64,000 bases of DNA from Myxococcales bacterium (GCA_021847645.1 JAJZQG010000002.1:27063-91062), one strand, 5' to 3'; counted from the first letter of the stretch, positions 10,669 to 19,867 are shown. The notes: generated by a model not told the origin, from the letters alone. Made by a program: numbers and translations.

Positions 10669-11036
10669 CTGGGAGCGGATGCTATCAGCCGGCCGCTTCC
10701 TTGCCAATGTGCGCCGCGGCGCTGTGAAGGGCTGCCTCGGTGTGGCCCCCTGCGACAAGCCCGACGCACTTCCCGACCGTCGGCCCCGCATCTGCGACAA
10801 GAACGTCGCACTCTTCGACGACCGCGACAGGCCGCGTCTGCCACCAAGGTTGCGCGCGATCGGTGCGCGCGGGGCGTCAGGCCAGGGCACCGAACCGAGC
10901 GAGAGCCTGCGAGCAACGTTTGGCACGAGCCGTGCTCCTCAATTCTTGGATTCGACACCGTTCACCCTCTTTCGCGGTGCGGACCTCGCGGCTCGATGGA
11001 TGGCCGCCCGGCCGCAGCCCATCAGGAGACTTCGAT
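10669..11036. promoter_or_regulatory. 368-bp divergent spacer with a 42-bp-spaced direct repeat
   Basis: The spacer separates the sigma-54 activator (minus) from the beta-helix gene (plus). It contains an imperfect direct repeat: CTGCGACAAG at 10750-10759 and again at 10792-10801, each followed by a CGCACT about 5 bases later and by a GACCG-like end. Two such sites about four helical turns apart could be bound by an enhancer-binding protein; no clear -24/-12 sigma-54 promoter was found by eye. The plus gene has a good Shine-Dalgarno (CAGGAGA) before 11037. Confidence 0.35.
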
Positions 11037-12617
11037 ATGCGACGAACCGGAACGATGATCGCGGCGCTGGGCGCGGTACTCACCTTCGCGGGGATCTCCC
11101 AAGCGGCCACGCTCGAGGCCGGCCCGGGAAAGCCCTACGCCACGCCCTGTGAGGCCATCGCCGCCGCGCAGCCCAACGACGTGATCGAAGTGCAGCCTGG
11201 GACCTACACGGACAGTTGCTACATCAACACGGCCGGGATCACCGTTCGCGGCGTGGGAGGACGCCCCAAGGTGGACTTGTCCGGGACCGACCACCCCGCC
11301 GGCTACAAGGGCATCTATGTCATCGGTGCGGACAACGTGACCATCGAGAACATGGAGCTGACGGGCGCGAACATCTCGTGCGGCAACGGCGCAAACGGTG
11401 CCGGGCTTCGCGTCGAGGCCGCCGGGCTGACGGTCCGCGGCTGCTACATCCACGACAACCAGGACGGCATCCTGGGCGGCTTCGGTACCGTGACCATCGA
11501 GTACACCGAATTCGCGCGCAACGGCCTGGGCGACGGCTGCAACTGCGGAGGGTGCACGCACAATATCTATATCGGCGGCAGCGTCGACAAGCTGGCGTTC
11601 CGCTACAACTACTCGCACGACATCGCGACGGACGGGCACCTGCTGAAGTCGCGCGCGAGCGTCAACGAGATCCTGTACAACCGTCTTACGGGTGAGTCCG
11701 GGCACGACAGCTACGAGATCGACCTGCCCAACGGCGGCCTCGCCATCGTCATCGGCAATCTCGTTCAAAAGGGGACCAACCCGGGCAATCCCATCCTGTT
11801 CACCTGGGGCGAGGAAGGCGGCCTGAAGCCCGATACGCGGGTGTTCGTCGCCAACAACACGTTCGTCAACGACTACGGCTCGGGCACGTTCATCAAGATT
11901 GCCGGTGGTGGCACCCTGACCGCGCACAACAACCTGTTCGTGGGACCGGGCACCGTCTCCACCACGGGAGCGCTGTCCGCCGACAACTTGAGCGGGATTG
12001 ACCCGTTGTTCGTCAATGCCGCGAGCTACGACTATCACCTCACGGCGGGCTCGCCCGCGATCGACACGGGCGTCGACCCGGGCATGGCCGACTCGATGTC
12101 TCTGACGCCCACGAACCAGTACGTCCATCCGGCCAATACGGAGCCACGTTCGATCGTCGGGAGCGCCATCGACGTGGGTGCGTACGAGTACGGCAACCCG
12201 TCCGGTGGCGCGGGAGGGACAGGGGGCTCGGGCGGAAGCTCGACCGGAGGCAGCGCGGGAACGGGAGGCGCGTCCACCGGCGGCAGCGGCGGCCAGGCCA
12301 CGGGTGGCGCTGCGGGGTCCGACACCGGAGGAAGCGGCGGAACCGGAGGCGCGTCCACCGGCGGAACCGGAGGCGGGGCCGCGGGTGGCAGCGCCGGCTC
12401 CGGGGGCAGCCCAGGCACGGGAGGCGCGTCAGCGGGCGGCAGCGCTGGTTCGGCCACGGGGGGAAGCGCCGGAGCACCAGCCGCCGCGCCCCAGCCCGCA
12501 TCGGACAGCGGATGCAGTTGCCGCACGGCGCAATCGACGTCGGGTGCCTTTAGCATGGCCTCGCTCGTGTTGAGCGCGATCGCGGCCGTCGGTCTTGCGC
12601 GACGGCGACGCCGCTGA
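11037..12617 (+). CDS. secreted parallel beta-helix protein with MYXO-CTERM-like tail
   Basis: 526 residues; start ATG 11037 with Shine-Dalgarno CAGGAGA. A Sec signal peptide ends near residue 23 (GISQA). Residues about 40-380 form a right-handed parallel beta-helix of the pectate-lyase-like or NosD type, with repeated short N-rich turns (GITVRGVGG, NVTIENMEL, GLTVRGCYI, NNTFVNDYG, HNNLFVG) and the closing GSPAIDTG/DVGAYEYG pattern. A ~100-residue Gly/Ser/Thr/Ala linker follows. The end (DSGCSC, hydrophobic helix, RRRRR) fits the MYXO-CTERM sorting signal of myxobacteria. The beta-helix suggests polysaccharide binding or lysis, but no catalytic residues can be assigned. Confidence 0.9.
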   Translation: MRRTGTMIAALGAVLTFAGISQAATLEAGPGKPYATPCEAIAAAQPNDVIEVQPGTYTDSCYINTAGITVRGVGGRPKVDLSGTDHPAGYKGIYVIGADNVTIENMELTGANISCGNGANGAGLRVEAAGLTVRGCYIHDNQDGILGGFGTVTIEYTEFARNGLGDGCNCGGCTHNIYIGGSVDKLAFRYNYSHDIATDGHLLKSRASVNEILYNRLTGESGHDSYEIDLPNGGLAIVIGNLVQKGTNPGNPILFTWGEEGGLKPDTRVFVANNTFVNDYGSGTFIKIAGGGTLTAHNNLFVGPGTVSTTGALSADNLSGIDPLFVNAASYDYHLTAGSPAIDTGVDPGMADSMSLTPTNQYVHPANTEPRSIVGSAIDVGAYEYGNPSGGAGGTGGSGGSSTGGSAGTGGASTGGSGGQATGGAAGSDTGGSGGTGGASTGGTGGGAAGGSAGSGGSPGTGGASAGGSAGSATGGSAGAPAAAPQPASDSGCSCRTAQSTSGAFSMASLVLSAIAAVGLARRRRR

Positions 12618-12676
12618 GGGCCCACCGCGCGGGATAACCACATAAGCACGGGCCCGAGTTCCAGAGCCATTCGCAG

Positions 12677-12783
12677 CCTCACCCGGGTGGAGTCCCAGCT
12701 TCACCCGGGTGGAGTCCCAGCTTCACCCGGGTGCAGTCCCAGCTTCACCCGGGTGGAGTCCCAGCTTCACCCGGGTGGAGTCG
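12677..12783. repeat. tandem array of five 22-bp units with inner palindrome
   Basis: Five consecutive units start at 12677, 12699, 12721, 12743 and 12765. Each carries CACCCGGGTG, a perfect 10-bp palindrome (GTG is followed by C instead of G in the third), within the context CTTCACCCGGGTGGAGTC. The array lies between two convergent genes, and a diverged copy lies at 24161-24194, also between convergent genes. A bidirectional terminator or a dispersed repeat family is plausible. The spacers are constant, so it is not a CRISPR array. Confidence 0.9.
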
Positions 12784-12914
12784 CGCCAAGCGTATGACCA
12801 TCAACCGCCGTCAAGGTGAACTTCATCAGCCCCTCGGCTCGGTCGGCTCAATCCGAATGCGACCGAAGCACAAGCTGCGCCCTGTCTTCATCGCGGTGAA
12901 ACGGCCAGGCGTCG

Positions 12915-13943
12915 TCACCGCACCACCTCTCGCGCGCAACGGCTGACGCCATCTTCCGTCCCGAACCAGACGTTACCGTGCTGGTCTTGGAGCATGGCCT
13001 TGACCTCGTTACCGGCGAGTCCGCTCGAGGATCCCACATACCACCAGCGGTTCCCGTTCCAACGTGCCGCGCCGTCGTACTCCGCTCCGAACCAGATCGC
13101 GCCGTCGTCGTCGACCAGCAGCGAGCGCACCTTCTCGCCCGCCAGCCCGTCGCGCTTCTGCCATGTAATCCACGTGGACCCGTCGAACCTCGAGGCCCCG
13201 CCGCGGGACCCGAACCCGGCGCCCACCCAGATTCGCCCTTCCCGATCCTCGGCGATGGCGTTGATCATCGAATGCGCCAGCCCGTCTGCGACCGAATAGG
13301 TGTGTACGCTGCCGTCCTCGAGGACGGTCAAGCCCCCCTCGGCGGTCAGGCCGTTGCCTAGCCACAGGCGATCATGAGAGTCCTGGAACAGCACGGTCAC
13401 CGCGTCGGATGCGAGGCCGTCCTTCTTCGTCCAAAGCCGGTCTCCGCGGACACCGAGCTGCGCCGCGCCGCGCTCCGTTCCAGCCCAGACCGTGCCGTCG
13501 CGAGCGCGCAGCACGGCCCAGACCTGGCCGTTTGGGAGTTGCGGCGAGGTGATTCTCTCCCAGGCCGCACCGTCAAAGTGGCTGAGACCGTCGCGGTGGG
13601 CGACCCAGACGTGGCCCTCGTAAGCCGCCAGACCGGCCACGAGCTCGACGGGCCCGCCAGCCAGGACCTCCCGCTTCCATTGGCACGTAGAAGCGTCGAT
13701 CACGACCAGTCCGTCGGGCCCGCCGGCCCAGACTTCATCGCCGACGCTGGCGAGTGCGAGCACGTCGTGGGGAGGGCGCGCGATGCTCCATCCGGCCGGG
13801 GGCTTCTTTCGCGGGCGCCAGGTGCGAACGGCGAACCCGGCGCCGGCGACCAGCGCTACGCCGATGAGCAGCTGCAGAAGCACCACGGCGGCGCGCCGCC
13901 CGGATCGACGATCTGGAGCCTGCGCCGTCGGGCTCGCGTTCAT
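12915..13943 (-). CDS. membrane-anchored two-component-regulator-type beta-propeller protein
   Basis: 342 residues; ATG at 13941-13943 overlaps the TGA of the ABC ATPase gene (ATGA). One N-terminal membrane anchor lies at about 19-41, after which the protein should be periplasmic. The rest consists of Reg_prop-type blades, each with a W-x-G core: VWAGGPDGLVV, VWVAHRDGLSHF, VWAGTERGAAQL, LWLGNGLTAEGGL, IWVGAGFGSRGG, IWFGAEYDGAARW, VWFGTEDGVSR. Such blades normally form the sensor part of hybrid kinases; here no kinase follows. As the last gene of the transporter operon it may bind the transported ligand or scaffold the transporter; this is inference. Confidence 0.85.
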   Translation of the reverse strand: MNASPTAQAPDRRSGRRAAVVLLQLLIGVALVAGAGFAVRTWRPRKKPPAGWSIARPPHDVLALASVGDEVWAGGPDGLVVIDASTCQWKREVLAGGPVELVAGLAAYEGHVWVAHRDGLSHFDGAAWERITSPQLPNGQVWAVLRARDGTVWAGTERGAAQLGVRGDRLWTKKDGLASDAVTVLFQDSHDRLWLGNGLTAEGGLTVLEDGSVHTYSVADGLAHSMINAIAEDREGRIWVGAGFGSRGGASRFDGSTWITWQKRDGLAGEKVRSLLVDDDGAIWFGAEYDGAARWNGNRWWYVGSSSGLAGNEVKAMLQDQHGNVWFGTEDGVSRCAREVVR

Positions 13944-14578
13944 GGGCCCGCGCTCCGTTTGGCAAGCCGGAGGGTCGCGCCCGGAACCTCGGCGGCCTCG
14001 CGATCGTCGTGCGTTACCAGAATGACGCTGGCCCCGATTTCCCGTGCTTGCGCGAGAACGAACGCCAGCACCGAATGCTTGGACACAGAGTCCAGGTGCG
14101 AGAGCGGCTCGTCGAGGATCAGTCGCGCTGGGCTGGCCGCCATGGCTCGGGCGATGGACACGCGGCGCGACTCGCCGCCCGACAGCTGGTGAGGATACTT
14201 GTCCAGGAGCGACTCGACGCCGAGCCCCGCAGCCAGCAGCTCGAACCTCGCCCGCGCCCCGGCGCCGTCGCGCAGCGCGAAGCGGATGTGCCGCGCTACG
14301 GTCATGTGAGGCCACAGCGCGGCCGCCTGGAAGGCGAACCCCATCGACCGCTCGTGCGGCGGCAGAGCGTACCCGGGCTCGCTCGCGACATTGCCGTCCA
14401 GCCAGACCCGTCCGCCGCCGGGTTCCTCGAGCCCCGCGAGGATGCGCAGGAGCGTGGTCTTGCCAGAGCCTGACGGTCCGGTCACGACCAGGTGAGCGCC
14501 GGAGGCCAGCTCGAACGACAGGTCGTCGAGCACGCGCTGCCCGCCGAATACCTTGGAGACGTTCTCGACGCGAATCAT
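13940..14578 (-). CDS. ABC transporter ATP-binding protein (FbpC-like)
   Basis: 212 residues, start ATG 14576-14578 overlapping the permease stop by 4 nt. All nucleotide-binding motifs are present: Walker A GPSGSGKTT, Q-loop FAFQAAALW, signature LSGGESRR, Walker B RLILDEPLSHLD, H-loop VTHDDREA. Length is short compared with FbpC/PotA ATPases (about 350 residues): the C-terminal regulatory TOBE domain is missing. It should energise import with the two-half permease encoded upstream. Confidence 0.93.
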   Translation of the reverse strand: MIRVENVSKVFGGQRVLDDLSFELASGAHLVVTGPSGSGKTTLLRILAGLEEPGGGRVWLDGNVASEPGYALPPHERSMGFAFQAAALWPHMTVARHIRFALRDGAGARARFELLAAGLGVESLLDKYPHQLSGGESRRVSIARAMAASPARLILDEPLSHLDSVSKHSVLAFVLAQAREIGASVILVTHDDREAAEVPGATLRLAKRSAGP

Positions 14579-16128
14579 GGCGATGGCGGCCTCCGGTCGA
14601 GGGTGCGGCCACGCAGGGCGGCGAACGCGACCAGCCCGGCCAGCAAGGTGAGCAGCCACATGGTCAGGCAGGTACCTGCCACGGATCGGGTCGCACCTGC
14701 ATGAAGATAGTTGTAGAGACGCATGGTGAGCGTGGCGTAGCCCGGAGGCGCGACGAGCAGGCTTGCCCCAAGCTCGCCCGCGCTCAAGGCCAGCACGAGC
14801 GCGGCCGCCGCCAGCCAACCGGTCCGCTCCAGCCCGAACCCAGCGTGGAGCCACCCGTGCCAGGCGCTCCGCTGATGGACCCGAATCGCATCCAGCAGGG
14901 CTGGGTCTCGCTGTCGTGCGACGGCCCAGAGCACGAGCGCAGCGCTTGGCGCGAAACGCTCCACGCTGGCCAGGACCAGGATTCCACGACTCTGCATCAA
15001 GGGCTCGAACCAGGAGCGATTCCACACGCCGATAAGGCCCAGACCGATCAGCGAAGGCGGCAGGACCCAGGGAATCCAAAGCAGCGTCCAGGCCAGGACG
15101 CCGCGCCATCCCGGACGCGCCAGCTCGCCGGCCCACGGCCGCGCGGCCAGGACCGCGAGCGCAGCAGCCCAGACAGCCACCCAAGCTGTGGTCTCGAGCT
15201 CCCGGCTGCCGTTCGCCAGCGCGGCACCCCACCGTCCAAGTGAGCCGGTCATCACGGCCAGCGTCACGAACGGCACACCGACCCAAGCGAGCGCGATCAG
15301 GGCCGCCAAGCCTTGAAGCACGACGAGCGCCATGGGCCAACGGACCGCAGGGCGGGGGCGCGCGGGCTGGCTTCGTCCCGCTGCGACCACTCGAATGCTG
15401 CGCCAGAACAACAGCGAGGCGAGCGACGCGCTGGCGACCAGGGGCAGGGACATCCACACCACACGCCCGGGCGTCTCGGTCGCGCCAAGCTCGGCGAACA
15501 CGTCGAGAGCGTAGACGTCCATGTGATAGAGCGACGGTACGGTGAAGTCGAGCAGGCCAATCGCGAAGCAAAGCGAGAAGCTCGCGAGCAGGTGCGGGCG
15601 GCACGACGGAAGAACGCCGACCGCGAAGGCTTTCCAGGGCGGCACGTGCAAACGCGCGGCGTCGAACAGCTCCGGGTCGGCTCCGTCGAGGCCTGCAAGA
15701 CAAAGCGCCAGCGCCACGGGCGCGAACCACGCCGCCTGGACCCACAGCGCAGCAGGCCAACCAGCGGGACCCAGAATATGGGACCAGACCAACGCGTGAA
15801 TGTAAGGGGGAATCGCCGCGAACGCGAGCGCGCCCCAGGTCAGCGCGGTTCGGGCCTGTGAGGGCACTCGCCACAGCCGCAACGCCGCGAGCAAGCCGAC
15901 GGCAGTTGCCAGCAGGGACGACCCGGCGGACAGCGCCACGCTGCGCAGCAGCAGGATGCCCCGCCCACCGAGCGGCAGGGCCAAGGAGAGCCAATCCGAT
16001 GACGGCACCGAGGCCATGGACACGAGCAGCGCCAGGACAGGCGCGGCGAGCAAGCCCCAGGCGAGCACGAGCCATGCCCTGTTCAGCCATCGGACGAGCA
16101 CTGGGGCCAGGCTAGCTCGCGCGCGCAC
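14575..16128 (-). CDS. ABC transporter permease, two fused halves (FbpB-like)
   Basis: 517 residues with about twelve membrane helices, the arrangement of FbpB/SfuB/ThiP permeases in which two binding-protein-dependent permease domains are fused. The two EAA-type cytoplasmic loops are recognisable: DPELFDAARLHVPPWKAFAVG in the first half and DPALLDAIRVHQRSAWHGW in the second. The gene follows the binding protein by 9 bp and overlaps the ATPase by 4 nt. Substrate is probably iron(III) or another small ion, judged only by family; see the binding protein for a caveat. Confidence 0.88.
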   Translation of the reverse strand: MRARASLAPVLVRWLNRAWLVLAWGLLAAPVLALLVSMASVPSSDWLSLALPLGGRGILLLRSVALSAGSSLLATAVGLLAALRLWRVPSQARTALTWGALAFAAIPPYIHALVWSHILGPAGWPAALWVQAAWFAPVALALCLAGLDGADPELFDAARLHVPPWKAFAVGVLPSCRPHLLASFSLCFAIGLLDFTVPSLYHMDVYALDVFAELGATETPGRVVWMSLPLVASASLASLLFWRSIRVVAAGRSQPARPRPAVRWPMALVVLQGLAALIALAWVGVPFVTLAVMTGSLGRWGAALANGSRELETTAWVAVWAAALAVLAARPWAGELARPGWRGVLAWTLLWIPWVLPPSLIGLGLIGVWNRSWFEPLMQSRGILVLASVERFAPSAALVLWAVARQRDPALLDAIRVHQRSAWHGWLHAGFGLERTGWLAAAALVLALSAGELGASLLVAPPGYATLTMRLYNYLHAGATRSVAGTCLTMWLLTLLAGLVAFAALRGRTLDRRPPSP

Positions 16129-16137
16129 GTGGTTCCT

Positions 16138-17196
16138 CTACTTCGCAAACAGGGCGCGCAGATCCTCGCGAGCGCGATCGACCATGCCGGCCATTCGTTC
16201 GGGGTCCACTCGCATGCGGCGCAAGGAAGGAAATGAAAAGCAAGGCGGCGCGGTATCGAGCTGCCGTGCGGGCGCGTGACTCCAGCCCGACGCCACGAGC
16301 ATGCGTTCGGTCTGCTCGCTGAGCAGGAAGTCGACCAAGGCTTTGGCCTGGTCGGGGTGGGGCGCACCGGCCACCATCGCCACGGTGGTGGGGATGACGA
16401 GGGCCCCCATCTGATCCGCGCCTTGATCCGGGGCGATGACACGCACCCGGGCCCCCCGCCGCATGGCCTCGCAGGCATCGTCCGTGTCCACGAGTCCGAC
16501 CTTCAGGTCCCCGCTGGCCACCAGGTCCCGCACCACCGAGTTGCCGTCTGCGATGCGCACGCCGCTGCTGCGGACGCTCTGATAGAAAGCGTTCGCCTTG
16601 TCGGGTCCCAACATGGCAAACAGCGCGGCTGCGTGCGTGGCGCTCGTACCGAATAACGGGTGCGCCAGACCGGCCCCCGGGCGGGCCAGATCGTAGAGCG
16701 AAGAAGGCATTTCGGCATCCGGCACGTCGGCCGCGACCAGCAGCACGCGTGCCCGTCCCGCGCAGCCCGCCCAAAGCCCTTGCGGGTCCACGAAGTCGCC
16801 GGGCAGCCCGGCCGCGCTCGGCGACCGATAAGGCTGAAGGGCGCCGGCGCGCGCGAGCATCAGCGTCTGTGAAAGCTCTCCGTTCCAGAACACGTCCGCT
16901 TGCGGGTGGGACTTCTCCGCCACGATACGGCGAGCCAATCCCGCCGCCTTGGCGGCCTCGACGTCGAACACGGGGCGCACTTCAATTCCGGTCTGCTCGG
17001 TAAATCGGGCAAGCACGGGCTCCGCGTGGGCCTGGTCGACGGAGACGTAGACGATCACCACCGGCGAGGGCGGCTTTCTCGAGCAGCCGGGCGCCGCAGC
17101 CAACCACGCAACCGCCATGAGCGCGAGCAAGGCGAGCCGGCGAAGCCACGAAAAGGCAGCGCGGTGGCTGGCCTCGATCAGCACCGCCGGAGTCAT
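16138..17196 (-). CDS. ABC transporter substrate-binding lipoprotein (FbpA/FutA-type)
   Basis: 352 residues from ATG 17194-17196, chosen for the Shine-Dalgarno GGAGGT 7 nt upstream. The signal has a lipobox AAPGC (C38). The mature protein has the class D/F solute-binding pattern: VVIVYVSVDQAHAEPVLARF, TGIEVRPVFD, HPQADVFWNGE, GDLKVGLVDTDDACEAM, and DQAKALVDFLLSEQTERML. In iron-binding FbpA/FutA proteins a C-terminal Tyr pair holds Fe3+; here the corresponding stretch reads TDDAC and no Tyr pair is evident, so the ligand may not be free ferric iron. First gene of the four-gene operon. Confidence 0.88.
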   Translation of the reverse strand: MTPAVLIEASHRAAFSWLRRLALLALMAVAWLAAAPGCSRKPPSPVVIVYVSVDQAHAEPVLARFTEQTGIEVRPVFDVEAAKAAGLARRIVAEKSHPQADVFWNGELSQTLMLARAGALQPYRSPSAAGLPGDFVDPQGLWAGCAGRARVLLVAADVPDAEMPSSLYDLARPGAGLAHPLFGTSATHAAALFAMLGPDKANAFYQSVRSSGVRIADGNSVVRDLVASGDLKVGLVDTDDACEAMRRGARVRVIAPDQGADQMGALVIPTTVAMVAGAPHPDQAKALVDFLLSEQTERMLVASGWSHAPARQLDTAPPCFSFPSLRRMRVDPERMAGMVDRAREDLRALFAK

Positions 17197-17404
17197 GGGG
17201 CGACCTCCGGACATTCGCGCAACCATGCTGCCCGACGCGCGAAAGCCGGTGCGAGCGGTGCGGGCGTCGCCAGACGCGACCCAAAATGAACCGGGGGCTC
17301 GGACATGGGGACATGCTAGCAGGTCGGGAACGCTTCGGGCAGATGACGAACGGGCCAAAGCAGTGTACTGTCGGTTCAGGTTCCCACTGCGGCGGTGCAG
17401 GCCG

Positions 17405-19867
17405 ATGACCTTTCGCGATCTCGAGGCCCGATATCGCCAGCTCATGATGGAGCAGGTGGCTGGGCGTATGCCTGCCCACCAGTTCGTGGCAGCGCTCGGG
17501 CAACTGCAGTGCCAGGACGCGCAAGGGCGTCCGTGGAAGCTGGACGCTGCGGGTACGTGGCTCGTCTGGGACGGCCGGACCTGGCAACAAGCGGCTCCGG
17601 CCTTGGATTCCGTTGCGTTCCCGTTGCCGGGCGGCCTGTCCGGGGCTGCCCCGGTCGTCGCGGCACAACCTGCGGCCGCTTACCAGGCGTATCCGGCAGC
17701 GGGCCAGCCCAATCCCGCGCAACCCTATCCCGCGCAGCCTTATGCTCAACCCTATCCCGCTCAACCCTATCCCGCTCAACCCTATCCCGCTCAACCCTAT
17801 CCCGCTCAACCCTATCCCGCTCAACCCTATCCCGCTCAACCCTATCCCGCTCAGCCCTATCCCGCGCAGCCCAATCCCGCGCATCCCTATCCTCATCAGG
17901 AACACCCAGCGCAGCCGGCCAACCCGTACACCGGGCGCTCTCCGCAGCCCCCGGTCCCGCGGTCGGCCCCCGCGATTCCTGGTTGGCTTCTCGGCGCCGA
18001 AGCTCAGGTGCAGAGACTGCTCGCCGAGCACGCGACGGGCCGGATGCATCCCGCCATGCTGGCGCAAGCGCTCGAGCAGCTCAAAGTGCAGGATGCGCGT
18101 GGCGTGTGGTGGAAGCCGCGCGGTGCCTCTGGAGGCTGGGTTGCGTGGAACGGACAAGCGTGGGTCGATGCGCCGCTTCCTCCCGGCCCCGCAGCGCCGT
18201 CCGGGGGCGCGCCGTCCTATGCAACGTCCGCCGCGGCTGCAGCAGATGCCAGGCTCGATCTCGACGCGGAGAAGAAGAAGCCTATCGGCCAACGCTCCGA
18301 CAAGTGGTGGGACCTGGTCGCCGTCGTCGGCGGCACCCTGAGCGGTTGGGTGTGGTTCGTCTACTCGGCCGTTCGCGGGATGCCTCAGCTCAAGCTTTTC
18401 GGCCCGGCGCAACGCGAGTCCTGGTTCGACTTCTTCCCGCCGATGATCTTGCTCGGCATTCCCATCCTGCTGCTGCCGTTCCGGCGCCTCGTGTTCAAGC
18501 TGCTCCAGAAGATCCCCCTGCCGCTCAAGATCCTGGGCGGCCTGATCCTGGCCTTCGTCGCGTTGACCGTCCAATACGACACGTTCTTCCTCAACCAGCG
18601 AGAGGGCCTCGACTTCATCACGCCCCTGCTGATGACGGGCATTCCCCTCTTGTTCACCTGGTTCCGCGGGCCCATCGACCGCGTCCTGTCTCCTTTCCAG
18701 GTCATCCGCAGGCTCATCCCCCGCCCCTTGCTGGTGGGCGCCGGTCTGGCGATTCCCTTCTTCACGGCGGTCGTCCTCTACTACCTGTTCGGCATCAACC
18801 AATACCCGCTTCTGCGTTGGAACGTCTTTCTGGGGCTCGTGCTCTCCTATCTCGTGCTGCGCACGCCCAAGACCAAGCCGTCGTCCGCCGCGCCCGCAGG
18901 GGTCGCCACGGCAACCCTGTTCCTCGGCTCCCTCGCGCTCGTGCTCCTGTGCCCGGGGCTCGCCTGGGCCGACGACTTCCTGCGCGACCCGTTCAACCTC
19001 AACGACGGATTGAGGACGCCGGGAATCGCCGTGGCGATCTCCGGCCTGGCGACCACCGTCGTGACGGTGGTGATCAATGGCATCGAGGTCGTACGCGTGT
19101 TCATCACGCCGCCGCCGGGGACCACGGTCCCGGGCAGCAAGGACGCGCCACCGCAGCAGAGCGCCTTCGTGGTGGTGGTCCGCACGGTCGACGCCACGGG
19201 TGTCATGTCGACCACGCTCGACCAGCAGAAGACGCCCGCGATATTCATCTACGCACACTGCGAAGAAGTGGGCAAGGGGCACTTCCCGCAAGGGGACCCG
19301 ACGATCCAGTTCTCTTTGCTGAGCGCCCAGCAGGTGGTCGGCTGCCAGGACCTGGGGACGGCCCATGGCGAGCGTTGCGCCCAGGTCGCGTTCCTGCCCC
19401 AACTCAGCAAGGACGTGACGATCCCGCCGTCGTGCGTGGTGCAGGTGTCGGCGGGGGCAGGAGGCGGGCTCATCAGCGCGCCTGTCACCTTGAGCCTCGT
19501 GGCAGACTTGATCCTGGCCGCAGAGGTGGTGAACGGCGAGCGGCGATTGCCGATCGATCCGGCGAGGCCTACGTTTTGTGTGCGCTACGAGCCCAAGACC
19601 AAGGAGTGGCGCCTGGGCGAGGTAGTGCTGTACTTCCACACGCCGGACAACGACCAGCCCGTGCGGCCGCCGTTCCAGGTGTTGTGGCAGCCCATCACCG
19701 CGAATCCCCCGTACCTGGAGTTCGACGCGCCCGTGTCGGACGACGGCGGGCTGACGTGGCGGGTTCACCCCAAGCTGCTGCCGGGGGTGAAGCTCCCGGA
19801 CGACTGGCTGCTGGCGAAGGGAGAGATCGAGCTGGACATCGGGTGCACCACGCTGGAGGGGCCATGA
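17405..19867 (+). CDS. hypothetical polytopic membrane protein with duplicated N-terminal domain and YPAQP repeats
   Basis: 820 residues from ATG 17405. I do not recognise the family. Residues 1-62 and about 196-262 are two copies of one ~60-residue domain: an amphipathic helix, then LxxLqxQDAxGxxWK and a closing GxWxxWDGxxW. Between them lies a Pro/Gln/Tyr-rich spacer whose centre (17751-17870) is eight near-perfect 15-bp DNA repeats encoding YPAQP. About seven or eight membrane helices follow between residues 300 and 570. The C-terminal ~270 residues are beta-rich, like Ig-type domains. First gene of a three-gene operon ending in an FHA/zinc-ribbon protein, so an envelope complex read by phosphorylation is possible. 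Confidence 0.8.
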   Translation: MTFRDLEARYRQLMMEQVAGRMPAHQFVAALGQLQCQDAQGRPWKLDAAGTWLVWDGRTWQQAAPALDSVAFPLPGGLSGAAPVVAAQPAAAYQAYPAAGQPNPAQPYPAQPYAQPYPAQPYPAQPYPAQPYPAQPYPAQPYPAQPYPAQPYPAQPNPAHPYPHQEHPAQPANPYTGRSPQPPVPRSAPAIPGWLLGAEAQVQRLLAEHATGRMHPAMLAQALEQLKVQDARGVWWKPRGASGGWVAWNGQAWVDAPLPPGPAAPSGGAPSYATSAAAAADARLDLDAEKKKPIGQRSDKWWDLVAVVGGTLSGWVWFVYSAVRGMPQLKLFGPAQRESWFDFFPPMILLGIPILLLPFRRLVFKLLQKIPLPLKILGGLILAFVALTVQYDTFFLNQREGLDFITPLLMTGIPLLFTWFRGPIDRVLSPFQVIRRLIPRPLLVGAGLAIPFFTAVVLYYLFGINQYPLLRWNVFLGLVLSYLVLRTPKTKPSSAAPAGVATATLFLGSLALVLLCPGLAWADDFLRDPFNLNDGLRTPGIAVAISGLATTVVTVVINGIEVVRVFITPPPGTTVPGSKDAPPQQSAFVVVVRTVDATGVMSTTLDQQKTPAIFIYAHCEEVGKGHFPQGDPTIQFSLLSAQQVVGCQDLGTAHGERCAQVAFLPQLSKDVTIPPSCVVQVSAGAGGGLISAPVTLSLVADLILAAEVVNGERRLPIDPARPTFCVRYEPKTKEWRLGEVVLYFHTPDNDQPVRPPFQVLWQPITANPPYLEFDAPVSDDGGLTWRVHPKLLPGVKLPDDWLLAKGEIELDIGCTTLEGP
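17751..17870 (+). repeat. coding 15-bp tandem repeat (YPAQP)
   Basis: Six perfect copies of CCTATCCCGCTCAAC (17751-17840) are followed by two copies with one or two changes. Related but diverged copies precede them. The repeat lies inside the 17405-19867 gene; a change in copy number keeps the frame. Confidence 0.95.

Noticed and set aside
10669..10926. N-terminal extension of the FHA activator to 10926
   Set aside because: The extra 86 residues are basic, low-complexity and lack a ribosome site; ATG 10668 starts just before the FHA domain.
12677..12783. Possible CRISPR array
   Set aside because: Units are contiguous with no variable spacers, and no cas genes are present.
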